A program made the translations under genes and the position numbers. Below are positions 1 through 25,173 of a DNA stretch of 64,000 bases, one piece after another. Position 1 is the first letter of the stretch. Every line of letters starts with the position of its first letter. Source of the stretch: Pogonophryne albipinna (taxonomy: Eukaryota > Chordata > Actinopteri > Perciformes > Artedidraconidae); NCBI GenBank assembly GCA_028583405.1, contig CM053263.1, forward strand, positions 2,146,715 to 2,210,714, written 5' to 3'. Below the pieces are notes generated by a model. It was not told where the DNA came from and made no database searches. It saw only the letters and a program-made list of their open reading frames with translations.

Positions 1-199
1 TAACAGCCCTTACCCTGTTTGGCAAATGGCTTTCCAACTGCTCGGGTAATGAACTGTTTGAAAGTGTTTTCAGCACACACTAACATACATCACTCAGGCA
101 CAGAGACACACACATCTACACACAAACACACCTGACACTTCTGAGCCAGCCCCCTCCCCTTTATACTGAACAGAGGCCAGATTGCCAGCTGTCTTCAGG

Positions 200-206
<7 letters not shown>

Positions 207-281
<75 letters not shown>

Positions 282-286
282 ACACA
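207..286. repeat. (CA)n microsatellite
   Basis: About 35 uninterrupted CA units at 207-276, then a single T interruption and four more units. The long Cys-Val open frame across it is a repeat artefact. It lies in the EXOC4 last intron. Confidence 0.95.
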
Positions 287-2525
287 GCTAGCTGACAACC
301 TAGCACACTGTCTTGTTATTAGATGCTACAGAAAAAACAGCTGTGGATTTATTATCCCATTATCAGTTATAAATGAGCATCAGTAGATCGGCTTTTAACA
401 AATCCTGTGTGGGATTCTTCCAAGATGCATCACTTCCAGGTGAATTATAGTTGCTATTATTCTGTACTTAAGCCCTGTTTTATAGCACTGATTAGGTGGG
501 CTATTTTTACTTTGACTTGGCGGCTGCTTTTACAGATTGATTCCAAAGCTTTCCAGCCACTTTTTCACTTTTTTGATTAGACAAGTAGTTATAACAACTG
601 GAGGAAAATGTCAAAACAAAATGTGGTGTTTGTGAAAGTGCTCACAGTCATAATTTCAGTTTCAGCAGGGATGTTCTTTTTGTGTCTTTTGTTAATTGTC
701 TGTCCTTGGGTTTTCTTAAATGAAACAGGGAGCTGAGCTTACACACCTCTCAGTCAGTCTACATTTACAAATCCTGCAACAAAAACTTGGAGATGATTAG
801 TACTGGGAACTATTTCTATTTAAGTTTTACAATTATGGACATTATTATTTGAACACAATACCCACAGCCGGTCCCAACTCACATTGGGTGATGCACCTTT
901 GAAAGATAGTCAATAAATCAAAGGGCGGACATATATCGAAACACACTGCAGTAACCGGCAATTTAGCCTCTCAAATCAACCTAACTGCTTGTCTTTGTAC
1001 CATAGCAAGTAAGTGTAGAAAGGAGAACAACAAACTGTTTACACAAATTATTCACTCACATCTACTTACAATCAGTCTCAGGTAGTCAGGTGCAGTTTGC
1101 TCCTATTTATTGCTATGTTCAAAATCATCATTTTCTTTCCCCTCCTAAGCTGCTTCCCATTGAGATCTGAGGAGGTATTTTTGAATGAGGGTAGCCTTCT
1201 TTTCAAAGCTTCTTCCCTAAACAAAAGAAATGTGTGTTTTCTTTTGGGTTCGTTTTCTTCCCATTAGATCATATAACGAGACAATTTGCCTGGAGCGTGC
1301 AGTTAATCACCGGGTCTAGGGAAATAAATGGTAATGCTTTTGAGCTGGCGTTGTGCTGTTTCTGAGTTAAATGTGCCGACACTTAAACAAAGCAGAGACA
1401 CATTCAATGGCACCAATATTTAGACATTTGCAGAAAATACATTAAAAGATAAAACCACACGTGGGAGCCATCATTTCCCACTCTTTCGCCTTATACTGTC
1501 TTGCCTCCCGGTAAAGGAGTAAACCAATGTGACCCTCATCAATATTGACAAGCGTATTCATGAACTGAGCTCAAGGATGGAAAAATGAACAAGACCTTGG
1601 AGAGAAATAGAGAGCCAGATTGAGAATGAGACAGAATACAAATGCTTCGATGACCAAGGGCGTTTCTTGTTAGGGGAAGGCCAAAAACCAGATATTATTC
1701 ACCTCTATTCCTCACTCATCTCTTCAGCCATCACTCTTTCTCTCTCCTTGTATCTCTCCCTCTCCATCTCATTCATTTTACCCCTCCATTACTTTTCCCT
1801 GGTCTTTTTCTACGGTTGGATCTCTAAAATGACAGCACATAAAACACCTTGGAACAGAAGCTCCCAGAGTGCTCATTAGGGCCTTGTTAGCATCGAGTAT
1901 GATCATCTCAAGAAGGGAATGGGTCTTGGATGGGTGATGGAGCTAAACAGATGAGATACAAATATATTTTCTTACCAAAGTGTCTTTTTACTGAGCCATA
2001 TCAGAAATCACTAAAGATTCAAATCCATTTACTTCCTCTGGCACAATGGAGAGCTTAACCCTCTCTCTCCAGATGCTTTGATGGACTCAAATATAAATCA
2101 CTCGTTTGCTGCTGTCTTATAAAGAGATTGATTTGAAAACAGCTGGACTCAATATGTTTTATTTTTCAACCTCAACACCTCCATGCCTCAGAATATCAAA
2201 GGTACAATAATGTTTCTCCACTGAACAGCAAAGCAGCAGGAACCACTGCTTAGTAGCCGGTTTCAGACCTTGGCCAAAATGGCTAGTTATTGCTCGGAAA
2301 ATAAAAGTTATTTTGCCTGAAAGTGTTTCGTGAGTGTTTTCAGCATCACAAGCAGACACAAGCTCATTAGAATGCATATATTGCCACTCTTGTTACACTG
2401 GGAGCCATAACAGCATGTGTACCCAGGAGGAGTAGCGTGAGCAGCATGTAAGCTGCTCCAGTCCTCCTCTGTGTCGATGCAGGAGGTGTTCAGGCACAGT
2501 GTTGAGTCTAGGTCACACCAGTTTT

Positions 2526-2620
2526 GATCAAATCAAGTTTTATTTATATAGCTCATTTATAAACGATTTTTGGTCGAGCCAAAGTGCTGTACATATAATA
2601 AAAATAGCCTACAAGCAGCA
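2526..2620 (-). repeat. Retroelement 3'-tail fragment (reverse orientation)
   Basis: The stretch with TTTTATTTATATAGC followed by CAAAGTGCTGTACA is the reverse complement of a 3' end common to many fish LINE/SINE families (ending ...AAAGCGCTATATAAATAAA). Only about 95 bases are recognisable. The family is not assigned. Confidence 0.5.
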
Positions 2621-4034
2621 TCAAAAGCTAAACACAGCTATTGTGGTCATGACTCACAAAAGAAAGGGGGGAGAAGTGTTTTACCAGTTGTTTTAAATCA
2701 CATTTACTTTTTACGTCATGGCTAACCAATTTGGAAACAATGCTTCTGTGCTTAGAAATACGATTATGTTCCTATCGCTGCAGGCCTCCATTGGTTCCCA
2801 TCCATTTCCATACAAAAAGGACATCCATTAACTGAATTACCACGCAACAACAATGTAATATTGACAAAAATGAACACAGACCTCATCTCCACTGTGTTGA
2901 ATTACCCAACTGAAGCAAATTTCGAGGAGCCACCTTATTGATTTTCGTATCGTACACAAATGAATGAAAACAAATAGCTTCTTAGCTCCACAAGACATGC
3001 TGAATAGACCTTGATGTCGGATGTTCTTTTCATATAAAGCATACATGACACAACATATTGTGTTTGTTTGTAGCACCTCTTGTTTCGGCTGTATACACAA
3101 CCTAATGGAAGTTAACATTGAGTGTATCTTCAGAGGATGGGATTCCTCCTTTAGCCAGGGGCACAGAGTGATGAAATATATTCTAGTGTGTGCCTATGTT
3201 TCTGTGTGTTTTTTTTCTTCTGGATGACACAAACACACTGTAACACTCTCTTCGATATTTGACCTGTTCTTCCCCCGAGCAAATAATAATTGTCCTTCCT
3301 GCATCCTAACACACATTACCTTACCTCCAGTTTCTCTCCAAGTTGTATTTTCCTTTGTTTATCCTAAGCTACCTTCATACTACAATCCATATAGCTATCT
3401 AGTATACTCCACTGTAAATTGATTTCAACGACTATAACATCCAAAATTCACAACGGGTCTGCCCCTAGATATTCAATAATAAATACTGACAGAATATATA
3501 AAAACAAATACACACAATCTCTCCTCCATTCTGTTTGCCTTTACTGTACAGTACGTATAATGTTTTAGTTGGCAGTTGAAAATGTGTATTATATTCCCCA
3601 ACCCGCTTTTGTTGTCAGTACTTCATGGTGTTTTTCAAATGGCCCATTGTGGATCAGTTCCTGGTTAAAGACCTTTTAATTCTACACACGCCTCTTTCCT
3701 CTTTGGCTCTGTCAACAGCGTTTCATTAAAACGGTCTCAGTGGTTTGTTGCCGGTGAATGTTTTCCCTCTAATTCAGCTCCCGTTGGTGCAGTCCTTGAA
3801 GTTCATTCTAAGAAAATTGAGCTTGACAGCAGTTAGTTTGGCTTTTGTGTTTCCCCTTTGTTGTTGCTGCTCCTTTTGATTCGGCAAAGGAATAATGCAA
3901 AGGGGAATACAAAGTGTTATTAACTTTTTTTTTCTTTCTCTCCACATTATTTTCTATCATTCTCTCTGCTTTGCTGCTCTCTCAACTCATTTTCTTTATT
4001 CATAACCCCCCTTTCCTCTCATCTCTCCATCCAG

Positions 4035-4272
4035 GCAGTACTATGAGATGCTGTACAACACTGCAGATGAGCTGCTGAACCTGGTGGTGGACCAGGGTGT
4101 GCGCTACACGGAGCTGGAGTACATCAATGCCCTGTCCTTGCTCCATCGCAGCCAGACGGGGGTAGGGGACCTGAGCACCCAGAATGTCCGTCTGCAGAGG
4201 CTGAAGGAGATCATCTGTGAGCAGGCCGCCATCAAACAGGCCACCAAGGACAAGAAGATCACTACGGTGTAA
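4035..4272 (+). CDS. exoc4: Exocyst complex component 4 (Sec8), C-terminal exon
   Basis: This is the terminal coding exon of EXOC4/SEC8, a subunit of the octameric exocyst that tethers secretory vesicles to the plasma membrane before SNARE-mediated fusion. It follows an ATCCAG acceptor; the first base completes a split codon, then the frame reads [20 protein letters not shown] and continues to the stop at 4270-4272. About 79 residues are encoded, helical and charged, ending in KDKKITTV. That ending and the [12 protein letters not shown] stretch are diagnostic of vertebrate Sec8 and nearly identical to human, allowing conservative changes (R for K, N for H). A C-terminal TTV is a possible PDZ ligand, as noted for mammalian Sec8. 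Only this exon lies in the window; the rest is to the left. LRGUK follows on the same strand, as in human. The reverse-strand frames over this exon are shadows. Confidence 0.95.
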
Positions 4273-4456
4273 AGATGAAACACAACTGGGTCCACTAGGG
4301 GGTCGATGACCGGGAAACACATTTTTATTTCAGCTCCTTCAGATCTGTCTGGCAGGAATAAGTGCAGCAGATAATTGGGTCATGCAAGAGTAAGGAGTTA
4401 AAGGGCAAACACTTGCAGGAGAGGGGATATTTAGGAATTGGGTTAGGAAACATTGA

Positions 4457-4462
4457 AATAAA
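4457..4462 (+). terminator. Candidate EXOC4 poly(A) signal
   Basis: A canonical AATAAA about 185 bases past the EXOC4 stop codon, the nearest good hexamer. Cleavage would fall 10-30 bases downstream. A second AATAAA at 6081-6086 could serve a longer isoform. Position is the only evidence. Confidence 0.45.
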
Positions 4463-6069
4463 GGCTTGCTCGAGATTTAAATCATAATGTGTGAAATCTT
4501 TTGACCAGAAATATGTCCTCCATTTCATCCATTATAAAAATGTACTACAGTTAGAGGGTTGACACAGATACACCTTCCAACTCTGGACTTGTCAAATATA
4601 TCAAAATATAAGGCTTACTCTAATTGGGAAGTGAGGTGACAGCCAACACAACTGCAAAGTTTGCAAGTTTAGTTTGTTATGCATGTTATGACATAAGGTC
4701 CCCTATATCAATTGACACTTTTAAAAAGAGAAAAGAAAAATTCATCACTAGCGCTGCGACACTACAGTCCCCCACTGACCATGACTCCAGCTCCAGATAA
4801 AAAGGCGATTGTCTTGGACTCTCCCCCGAACTTGGGCTCCATCTCATCTCATTTTCCTATTAGATCTAAACTGCTGCTCTCAATTACACCTCTATCTCTC
4901 CTCTCCTGGCATCCCCATGGGCCTACTGATTCTGTCTGCAATAACAGATGCCAGATTAGGCCGTCTGAATGAGGCCACATCTTCCGCCTGCTGACAATGT
5001 TCTGTTTGTCCCCAAATATTTCCCTAGCTGAGAATTGTATCATATCTATGGCTGTTGAAAAATCTGTTTTATTTGTCTTTTTTTCTCATAGTTTGTGCAG
5101 TAAACTCCTGTGGAAAGTTGTGAGTTTCATCATTCTATAAATCAGGAATATGTTTTTTTTAAACTATTATATTTCAAGTCCATACCACAGTGGAAGGAAT
5201 GTTTTCAAGACGTGTTTAGGAATACATTTCCTCATTCATACTAGCTCTATAGCTGAAACAATACAGTTCTGAATCTTCGTTTTGCTGCCCCCACCACTTG
5301 TCCTCAAGTCTTCTGAAGTGAACCAAACGTATAAACTCAAGAGACGATCACAAATCATTCCCCCTTCCTGCAACCCTCCGTGTTTTTTGTTCATTAACTT
5401 GGGTGAGAAGTGCTTAACGAGAGCAGGAGCTCAGTATGGGAGCCTTGTCAATACGGCTGGCCCGGCGCTGGTCTCCCCGAAGCCCACAAAGCAATCCATC
5501 AAAATGACACAGGCTGGGATCGATGGGAAAACAACACAGGGCTGCTGAGGGGTTTGCCTCCCACTCTGAAACGTACACTTGGTGTTAATTCTCAAATCTG
5601 CTCATTCAGCTATTAGCTACTTTTGTAAGGTTATACATGAGAAACTTTAATACAATGTTAACCAACTGTGCCATGTCACACATGGATACTATTATACTAG
5701 ATTCCCACTGCACACATATAACGTATAAACTCCAGAAGGCTTATGTATTGGCTATACTTCATATGTAAGTGTGAATCACTCCTGCTGCCATTGCTTTTTA
5801 TTCAATAATGAAATGTACTTTAGGGTTCATTTTGTAATTTAGAAGCAAAACTGAGTTTATCTGCCTTTCTATCTCACTTTTCGTTGGCAATGGACCTTTG
5901 TTTTGCACGGAGTCATTTCTTTGTTTCAAGAAAGAAAGTTTTGAAAGTTATACTTTGAAATGTGTTTGTCTTGGAAAAGTTTAAACATGATTGTTCTGCT
6001 GTTATCTTAGAAATGCTCTCACGTTAGTCTAAATCAAGCCCATGTGATTTGTTTATGCATACTCTAATA

Positions 6070-6088
6070 CACTGAACAAAAATAAAAG
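6070..6088 (+). repeat. Tc1-like terminal-repeat remnant
   Basis: CACTGAACAAAAATA preceded by TA matches the outer end of the intact Tc1 element at 60138 (TA then CACTGAACAAAAATATAAA). Similarity stops after about 15-19 bases and no partner end is seen nearby. It is either a solo end of a decayed copy or chance similarity. It overlaps the distal AATAAA. Confidence 0.35.
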
Positions 6089-6860
6089 CTTCAAATTCAC
6101 TCATGTTTTGTGTATATTGTACAGTGTTTTTCCTTAGCTGAATAACACTCATATTTGTCATTGCGGGAAGCACAGCTGACAGGAGTTATTTCACACAGTA
6201 ACACCTCTCCTCTCATGACAGCACCGTCCATCACTGTTTTTGATGCATCTGAGACTTTACTGATTCCACCTTATGTCATACAGTTTTGGTGAGACCAACG
6301 CTGGAGGAGTTGTTTTACCTGACAGCTGTGATGTGTTGTCTAACATGGTTTGAAGCATGAAGTGCAGCATATTGGAGTCAGGAAAACCAACACAGACAAC
6401 ACACCACCTGAAGCCCACATGAAGCCCTGAGTTGTGGCTGTAAATCCATATTTGTCGGTACAGTCTATAGTGTGATGTTTGCACAACCTCTATGTTATTA
6501 ATAGTGCTAACTGTCATGGACTCCTGAAGGCGAAATCCAAATTTAAGAAACTATGACCCTGCAGCTGATATGTATTATACAAAATTGGAAATCTCTAAAC
6601 ACGTCAGTAATGTTTATATACATTGTAGTACTATTTCTTTATTTCTATATAGCCTATTCTGTATGTAAACAAATATATTGCATTCGGTTTTATTTAATGA
6701 TGTAGGCCTTGAAGGTGAATGTTGTTCCTTTTGGGAATGCATGTCAAGTAAACACTGTTAAGGTGAGCTTTTTATGTGTTATACATGTTTTTTTTCCTTA
6801 AAGGGCTGGTAACACATTGCAGCTATCCCAGGAGGATTTGGATATGTAAGTGTTGTTTTC

Positions 6861-7351
6861 CAGTGGAGTAAAGTAACTAAGTAGATTTACTCAAGTACTG
6901 TACTTAATTACAATTGAATTTTGAGGGATTTGTATTTCTACTCCATTACAATTCAGAGGTAAATTGTGTAGCCTACTCATACTCCACTACATTTATTGAA
7001 TATATTTAGTTACTTTGCAGATTTGGATTAATGATGTGAAATATAATTAACACTTAACACACACAAAATACGTTAGTTACAGCACATTTCACAAGCTACC
7101 CTGCACTACACAAAGGCATTTAAATTGGCTGCAGCTTTACCACCTGGATAACAACATTTACAAAGCATAAATAATTATAATCAAAACATATACGATTCTG
7201 AAATGGGCTAATCTGAATAGATGAGTACCAAATTCTGATGCTAATACTTTTGAACTTTTACTTAAGAACATTTTGTAGTTATAATAGTGTATTTAAGTTA
7301 ACTAGTATTTATATTACGTTTTTAAGTATCTGAGTTCTTCCAACACCAATG
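6861..7351 (+). mobile_element. Non-autonomous hAT-like MITE
   Basis: A 491-bp element beginning CAGTGGAGTAAAGTAACTAAG and ending ...TTCTTCCAACACCAATG. Its ends are inverted copies in the style CAGTGGTGGAA. Internal blocks (TTTACTCAAGTACTGTACTTAA, TACTCCACTACATTTATTGA) recur in the copy that hosts the LINE at 32132-36464 and in fragments near 43380 and 47399. Flanks TTGTTTTC and GTTGTTTC look like an eroded 8-bp duplication, which with the terminal bases suggests the hAT superfamily. There is no transposase frame. It lies just upstream of the LRGUK promoter. Confidence 0.7.
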
Positions 7352-7379
7352 GTTGTTTCCCCCTTCTCCTTTTGGAGCT

Positions 7380-7592
7380 GGAAAACTACATGACCCACAA
7401 TTCCTTTCATTTCGCACTCGTTTTAGCGTTGCCTAGTTACGAGGGCACGTGCTTAATGTGAAAAGCTAACTTACTAGCTAACAGGAACACGGATATTCGT
7501 ACTTTTTAAATTAATTGTAACACTAAGTGCGCGCGTTGACTGCTTCTCAGTAAGTCTTAAATCAGACTTTGTCGAGTTTTCATTACGGAATA
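7380..7592 (+). promoter_or_regulatory. LRGUK proximal promoter with X-box-like site
   Basis: This is the 210 bp between the MITE and the LRGUK start codon. Three motifs are visible: ACTACATGACCCA at 7385-7397 (resembles the ZNF143 motif ACTACAnnnCCCA); GTTGCCTAGTTAC at 7428-7440 (an RFX X-box-like inverted repeat, one mismatch in the second half-site); and CACGTG at 7446-7451 (E-box). No TATA box was recognised at a sensible distance. The transcription start is unknown. Function is inferred from motifs only. Confidence 0.5.
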
Positions 7593-20198
<12,606 letters not shown>

Positions 20199-21400
20199 CT
20201 CTTAAGGGTTCAGACTATCTGACAACTGACAAAGTTGTGAATCTTAAAGTCTGGTAGGCTTCTCAAAGCAACTGCTTTATGAAGGATACATTCATTTAAA
20301 ATCAGATGAAATTAGATCAATCAATATATGTATTATAGTCGTCAAACAAATATAAGCATTCCTCTCAAAGGTCTGTACCTGCAAAAGTTAAAAGAGGGCC
20401 GCAAACCACACATTTGTTGCTATCTTTACATAAACTACACAGCGTGTGATATATGGCGATACAGCCAAGACAAACACTTGTGGCGTCATCTGTCAGCACT
20501 AGTCTTTTCCTGTGAGCTGTCATTCGTGCAACAGCACGTCTGGATCTGCTGCACTTGCTATATACTATGTAAATGATGGTGTTATTGACCATATATAGAA
20601 GGGGACTTCAGTATAATTATAAGCAAAGTTGTTCTTTTCCTCTTTCAAATGACTAGCTTACAGGCCTTAAGGTATGTAGCGTTGACATATATTATGATTA
20701 GAGCTCATACACTATTAGTGTTTATTATTTACTATTTATTTTGTTTTCAAAATAACATGTTCCATTCTTGACTAAATTATCTGTCTGTCTTGGAAAAGTG
20801 AATGTGTACAAACTGCGTGGTAGATGTCATGTTTTATGAATGTAGTATAAACTTTCCTGACAGTGAAGTGGCATTATATTTCCCACTGTTTAGTAATCTC
20901 ATGAAATAGGGTTTGCCATTGACATCTGGATACTGATCTTTCATATGCAGCATAGAGCTCTTGTCACTGGATGATAAATACATCATTAATCTTTATCTAT
21001 TCTAATGGGATTATTTATTCAACTGGAAATGCGTTCATATGGAAGTTGTTGACAGGTATTAAACAGTGAGCCATCACAAACAACTGTGTGTATTATTGTC
21101 AGTTTGTGTGTGTTTGTGTAGCACACAGCCATGCAACTTGTGTGTTTGTAAATGTTGCACAATGTTCATTTTTGATTCACAGTAAATAGAAATTGTCATC
21201 TGTCACAGATGTATGCTTTAATTATTTAGCCGGTGCCTCTGCCGGCAGTGTTGTGTATGCAGAGATTCTGCACCCACGCAAAACACACCTGGCCATCCAT
21301 CACTGTCTGTCTTCCTCTCAGGCAGCAGATGTTGCAACCCTGTCATATTTCTTTGGCAGTTTGAAACTAGACAGTGTGTTTTGGGCCTTTGGGGTCCAAA
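20199..21400 (+). other. LRGUK 3' untranslated region and spacer
   Basis: No coding signal. AT-rich. A variant poly(A) hexamer ATTAAA at 21058-21063 is followed by a GT-rich run (GTGTGTATTATTG... and GTTTGTGTGTGTTTG), which would suit 3'-end formation and would give a 3' UTR of about 860 bases. The assignment is tentative. Confidence 0.4.
21058..21063 (+). terminator. Candidate LRGUK poly(A) signal
   Basis: ATTAAA followed within 25-60 bases by GU-rich sequence. It is the most plausible 3'-end signal I found in the kilobase after the LRGUK stop codon. Confidence 0.3.
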
Positions 21401-22145
21401 CAGAGTTGGGTGTAACGCGTTACTGTAATAATATTACTTTTGTCAGTAACGGAGTAGTGTAACGCGCTACTTTTATAATTCAGTAATCACACTACAGTTA
21501 CTAACATTGCCCCGACACGCGTTACTTCGTTACTTACTAAAATCAGTCATAATCAAACCTCAACAAACACCTGCAAAGAACACATGCTAAGGTGAAGCTA
21601 ACGCACAGCTATTTGTTGTTTGTTTATATCACGTAGTCTGTTCTTCTTCGCTGTTTTCCGGTTGTTGCTTGTTTTGAATGACGAATACACACTACCGCCG
21701 CCTGCTGGTAAGGAGAGTTATTGCCACTCACGCATGCGCAGTTCGTACGTGCTCGGCTGAAGTCTTTGCGGTGTCTGGTTCCAGTGCAACACATGGCCAA
21801 CACGCAGGAGAACACGCCGACGCAACAGCGTGAACAGAGATAGACTGCGCAAAATATACAGATAGCAGGAGACAGAGGACAGCCATGGTCAGATAGGAAA
21901 ACATTCAGGATCTGGATCAGTCTTATGCGACAATGGAAACTGAACTAAAGAGAACATTTGAAACTTTTGCAGTCTGCGTGATCTGCCTGCAGGGAGGGGC
22001 GGGCCGGCCCTGCGAGTAAAGTAACGAGTAAAGTAACGAGTTACTTTATGTAGAGAGTAACGAAGTAGTGTAATATATAACTTTTTTTTAAAGTAATATG
22101 TAATATGTAATATATTACTTTTTTTTAGTAACGACCCCATCTCTG
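21401..22145 (+). mobile_element. hAT-like non-autonomous element, 745 bp
   Basis: Starts CAGAGTTGGGTGTAACGCG and ends ...CGACCCCATCTCTG, so the ends are inverted copies (CAGAGTTGGG against CAGAGATGGG). Both ends are rich in GTAACG/TTACT motifs. Flanks are GGTCCAAA (21393-21400) and GGTCCAAC (22146-22153), an 8-bp duplication with one mismatch, as in hAT elements. The interior has no long transposase frame and includes a 231-bp block (21599-21829) shared with 31710-31914. Confidence 0.8.
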
Positions 22146-23412
22146 GGTCCAACCCACTTACTTTGCAGTCTGTGTCCTTTACTAAAGCTCATCATGGACT
22201 AACATGTCGGCCCCCTAGCTTTAACATAACACCGGACACAGCTATATGCATAATAAAGGTTTGCCACAGCCTTTGAGCATATATAACATGAGGTAGAGAT
22301 GGGAGGATGAGTGACTGGGAGCTTTGCAAATTCACCCTCTGACAATCTACTCTCAATGCATTCATTTCTCTGCTTACTATCTATTTTTCATGCGTCTGCA
22401 CCTGTAATTGTCTGTTTTCCTACCTGTTTGCAGTGTTAGATTCAATGACTACAGGAGCTACTGGGTATAAAAAACTATATAGAAAATCCTAATGTTTACA
22501 AAAACAAATGTTTTACAAGTAAGGAAACTCTTGCATTAAACATTCACAGTAGTTATCTATAATAGCAACAGTTGTATTTATCTCTCTCTGCTGGTGTCTG
22601 CATCACAAAACATAAAGAATGTTAAAACAGAATACAGTATGACTGTGCAACACACCGCTTTCCTCCCTTCACCAGCTGCTGTAAAAGAAACACGTCCCAC
22701 ATTGTCATCTTGACTTAACTCCGCAAGACAGCAACATTTCACCAAAGAGAAAAGGAAATCACGTTTTCTGGGAGAAACAAAAACTTGCATGCATCTAAGA
22801 TTTGTGTCTGCAGGAAAGAGTCGTTATGTGAGAGATATGCAGAAGCACGTTATCAGTTTTCAAAGCTCAAGTGCCTGATGTTGTGAATGTATTTGTTATG
22901 ATGTTTGTAAGACATAAACTAGAGAAAGACAGAACATGAATCTATATTTTCATTCCAGAGAGGATTTTGTTAGAATTACCATAAATGGAAAGAAATAACA
23001 GCAACCATTACGACACCGAGCAGATATTACCTTTGTGTCTAATACTGCACCAGGAACTTGAGTAATAAAACTGTTAACATACACTTTTCTATTTAGTAAC
23101 AATAGATATAATCTGAAATGTCCTGTAATGTATTCAGTCATTTTCAGCAGTCAGCTTCAGTTTAATACAACGATAATCTTTCATTGCCAGAGCGATTTCC
23201 ACATTCCATTTCAATCTGCCATCAAAGACTTAAACCTGAGAGAGAGATGAAAAACAATCTGTGTTTGAATTGTATTTAATAGCAGCTTTCAATTATACCC
23301 CCTGGTTTAAAGCAGCAGTCATTTGTTACTACACAGGTCCCTGAGTTACAGCTAATTCCCCTTCCTGTGGGGTTTCCTTTTAAAGTGTCTTGGGAATAGG
23401 CAGTAGGGAAGC

Positions 23413-23431
23413 GGGGGGGGGGGGGGGGGGG
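23413..23431. repeat. 19-base poly(G) run
   Basis: Nineteen consecutive G. Possible quadruplex or sequencing-length artefact; length is likely variable. Confidence 0.9.
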
Positions 23432-24684
23432 ATTATGAGGTTGAGGATGGACTTCCTTCCCTCAGCGATAAAATGGTATTCTCTATCTTTGATGTTCTGC
23501 TCTTTGAAGAGAATCAGTATTATATGTACGTTTGCATTAGTAATTCTTCTAGTACAGATGAGGTTTTAACGTGTTTTTCAACAGGCGGGTTGGTAAGGTC
23601 GAGGACAATAAGAGCAGACAGCTCCCAGATGTTTTGGATTTGTGCTGAACTTGCTGTTTTTATTACTGGACATTTGATGGAAGTATGTTTGAGCATCATG
23701 GATGACAAACTTTAGCTCTAACCTTCTTGTGCAGTGCTCTCCACTTTGAACTTTTTATTCTTTTATTTGATTCTTTCTGAGGCTCTCTCGAAGTGGTAGA
23801 AAGTTACTTGGAACATTTACTCAATAAATGTACTTAAATGCAGTTTAAAAGTCGCTTTACATATGTGTTTCTATTTGATGCTACTGTATACTTTATTATT
23901 ATTTTGATTATTTGTACTCTTTTATATTATCTCCAACTATATTTACTTGCTACATATATAGATTGTAAAAATAATCTGTCAGTAAAACATGAAGTCTTTC
24001 ATTAGAATCAGCTCTCCAGGCAACATTAATCTGCTGAAGAAGATATCTCTGGTATACTCACCTTAGTTCACTTGTAAGATACCACGGTGCTCTCTACTCT
24101 CTCTTATAAACGTTTTATGCTTGATATATTTTGCAGATTTTATGTCTGTACTTTCACTAAACTTAATCTTGAATGCAGGGCTTCAGTGCATTATGAGAAT
24201 ACTTCTTTCATCTCAGATTACAAATCCTTTAAATCACATTTACACATAGACAGGCAGGAGGCAGTGTTCAAGACACAGTAAGCAGCTTTAAAATCAGTTT
24301 ATCAGTTTGTCCAGTCCCCCTTTATAACCAACCAAAGGAACACTTCCCCTTCGGACTTGAAGCTCTTATCTTTCCATGCAACATATTTTCTTTCAGTATG
24401 CCATGATCCACCATTAGCATACGGATGGTACACCTCAAGGGTACGAGCTACAGATAGGAGTTACAGATGGCGTAGACGTAGCTATGTCGACAGGAACACT
24501 CCGGATTTATCTCTGCAACCTTTCCCTCTCTGTGCTTTTAGAGGATGTGGGGATAGGTCAGGGTGGTGATAAAATGAAAGCCTAAATAAGACGCACACAC
24601 AACACACACCTCTGCATTAACTCTGCCGCATGATGTGGCGCCACACTCAGTAACTATGGCAACGGCACACTGCACTGCACCTCC

Positions 24685-24688
<4 letters not shown>

Positions 24689-24714
<26 letters not shown>
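24689..24714. repeat. Short (GT)n microsatellite
   Basis: Thirteen GT units, uninterrupted. Confidence 0.9.
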
Positions 24715-24717
<3 letters not shown>

Positions 24718-25173
24718 TAGCTCCTCACTGTGTTCCCCGCGGACAGATTAATTCCCTGCCAGATTCATTCCCTGTCAACTTGCTGAAACAAAAAGTTTCT
24801 GTTTTAATTACTTTGGTGCAGTGTCTCGCTTCATCCATCTATCTGTATAGTGTCTCCCTCTCACTCTGACTGTCTCCCCCTCTCCTCCTTCACTCCTCCT
24901 CTTGCTCTCTAGTGTAATTAAAGACAGTCAGTGCGGATAATAGAACTGTAATAGTGTGTAATTGCAATAATCAATACACAGTGCATACTAAGGAGCTCGC
25001 TATTCATCAATATACAGGCAGGATGTGTCAGGGAGCACACTTGGTCCTCATTGATTTATATGTTTTGTATGCTTTAATTGGTCATGGACATTTGATCATC
25101 TTTGAATATGTATATACTTGTGGGTTATGTAGCAATTACTATATCATCTATCATACAGTATATTAGCCTTAAG

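Larger units (their letters stand above)
1..4034 (+). other. exoc4: EXOC4 last intron (3' part)
   Basis: No exon-like open frame with matching splice sites was found here. The stretch ends in a pyrimidine-rich run and the acceptor ATCCAG just before the terminal EXOC4 exon, so it is read as intron. It holds a CA microsatellite (207-286) and a short reverse-oriented retroelement tail near 2526-2620. The rest is AT-rich unique-looking sequence in which I see nothing else. Confidence 0.75.
4273..6860 (+). other. EXOC4 3' untranslated region and spacer
   Basis: No splice-consistent coding signal. The proximal part should be EXOC4 3' UTR; AATAAA occurs at 4457-4462 (about 185 bases after the stop) and again at 6081-6086. 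Several open frames of 60-90 codons here lack family resemblance and splice context and are not called. The right limit is the MITE at 6861. Confidence 0.6.
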
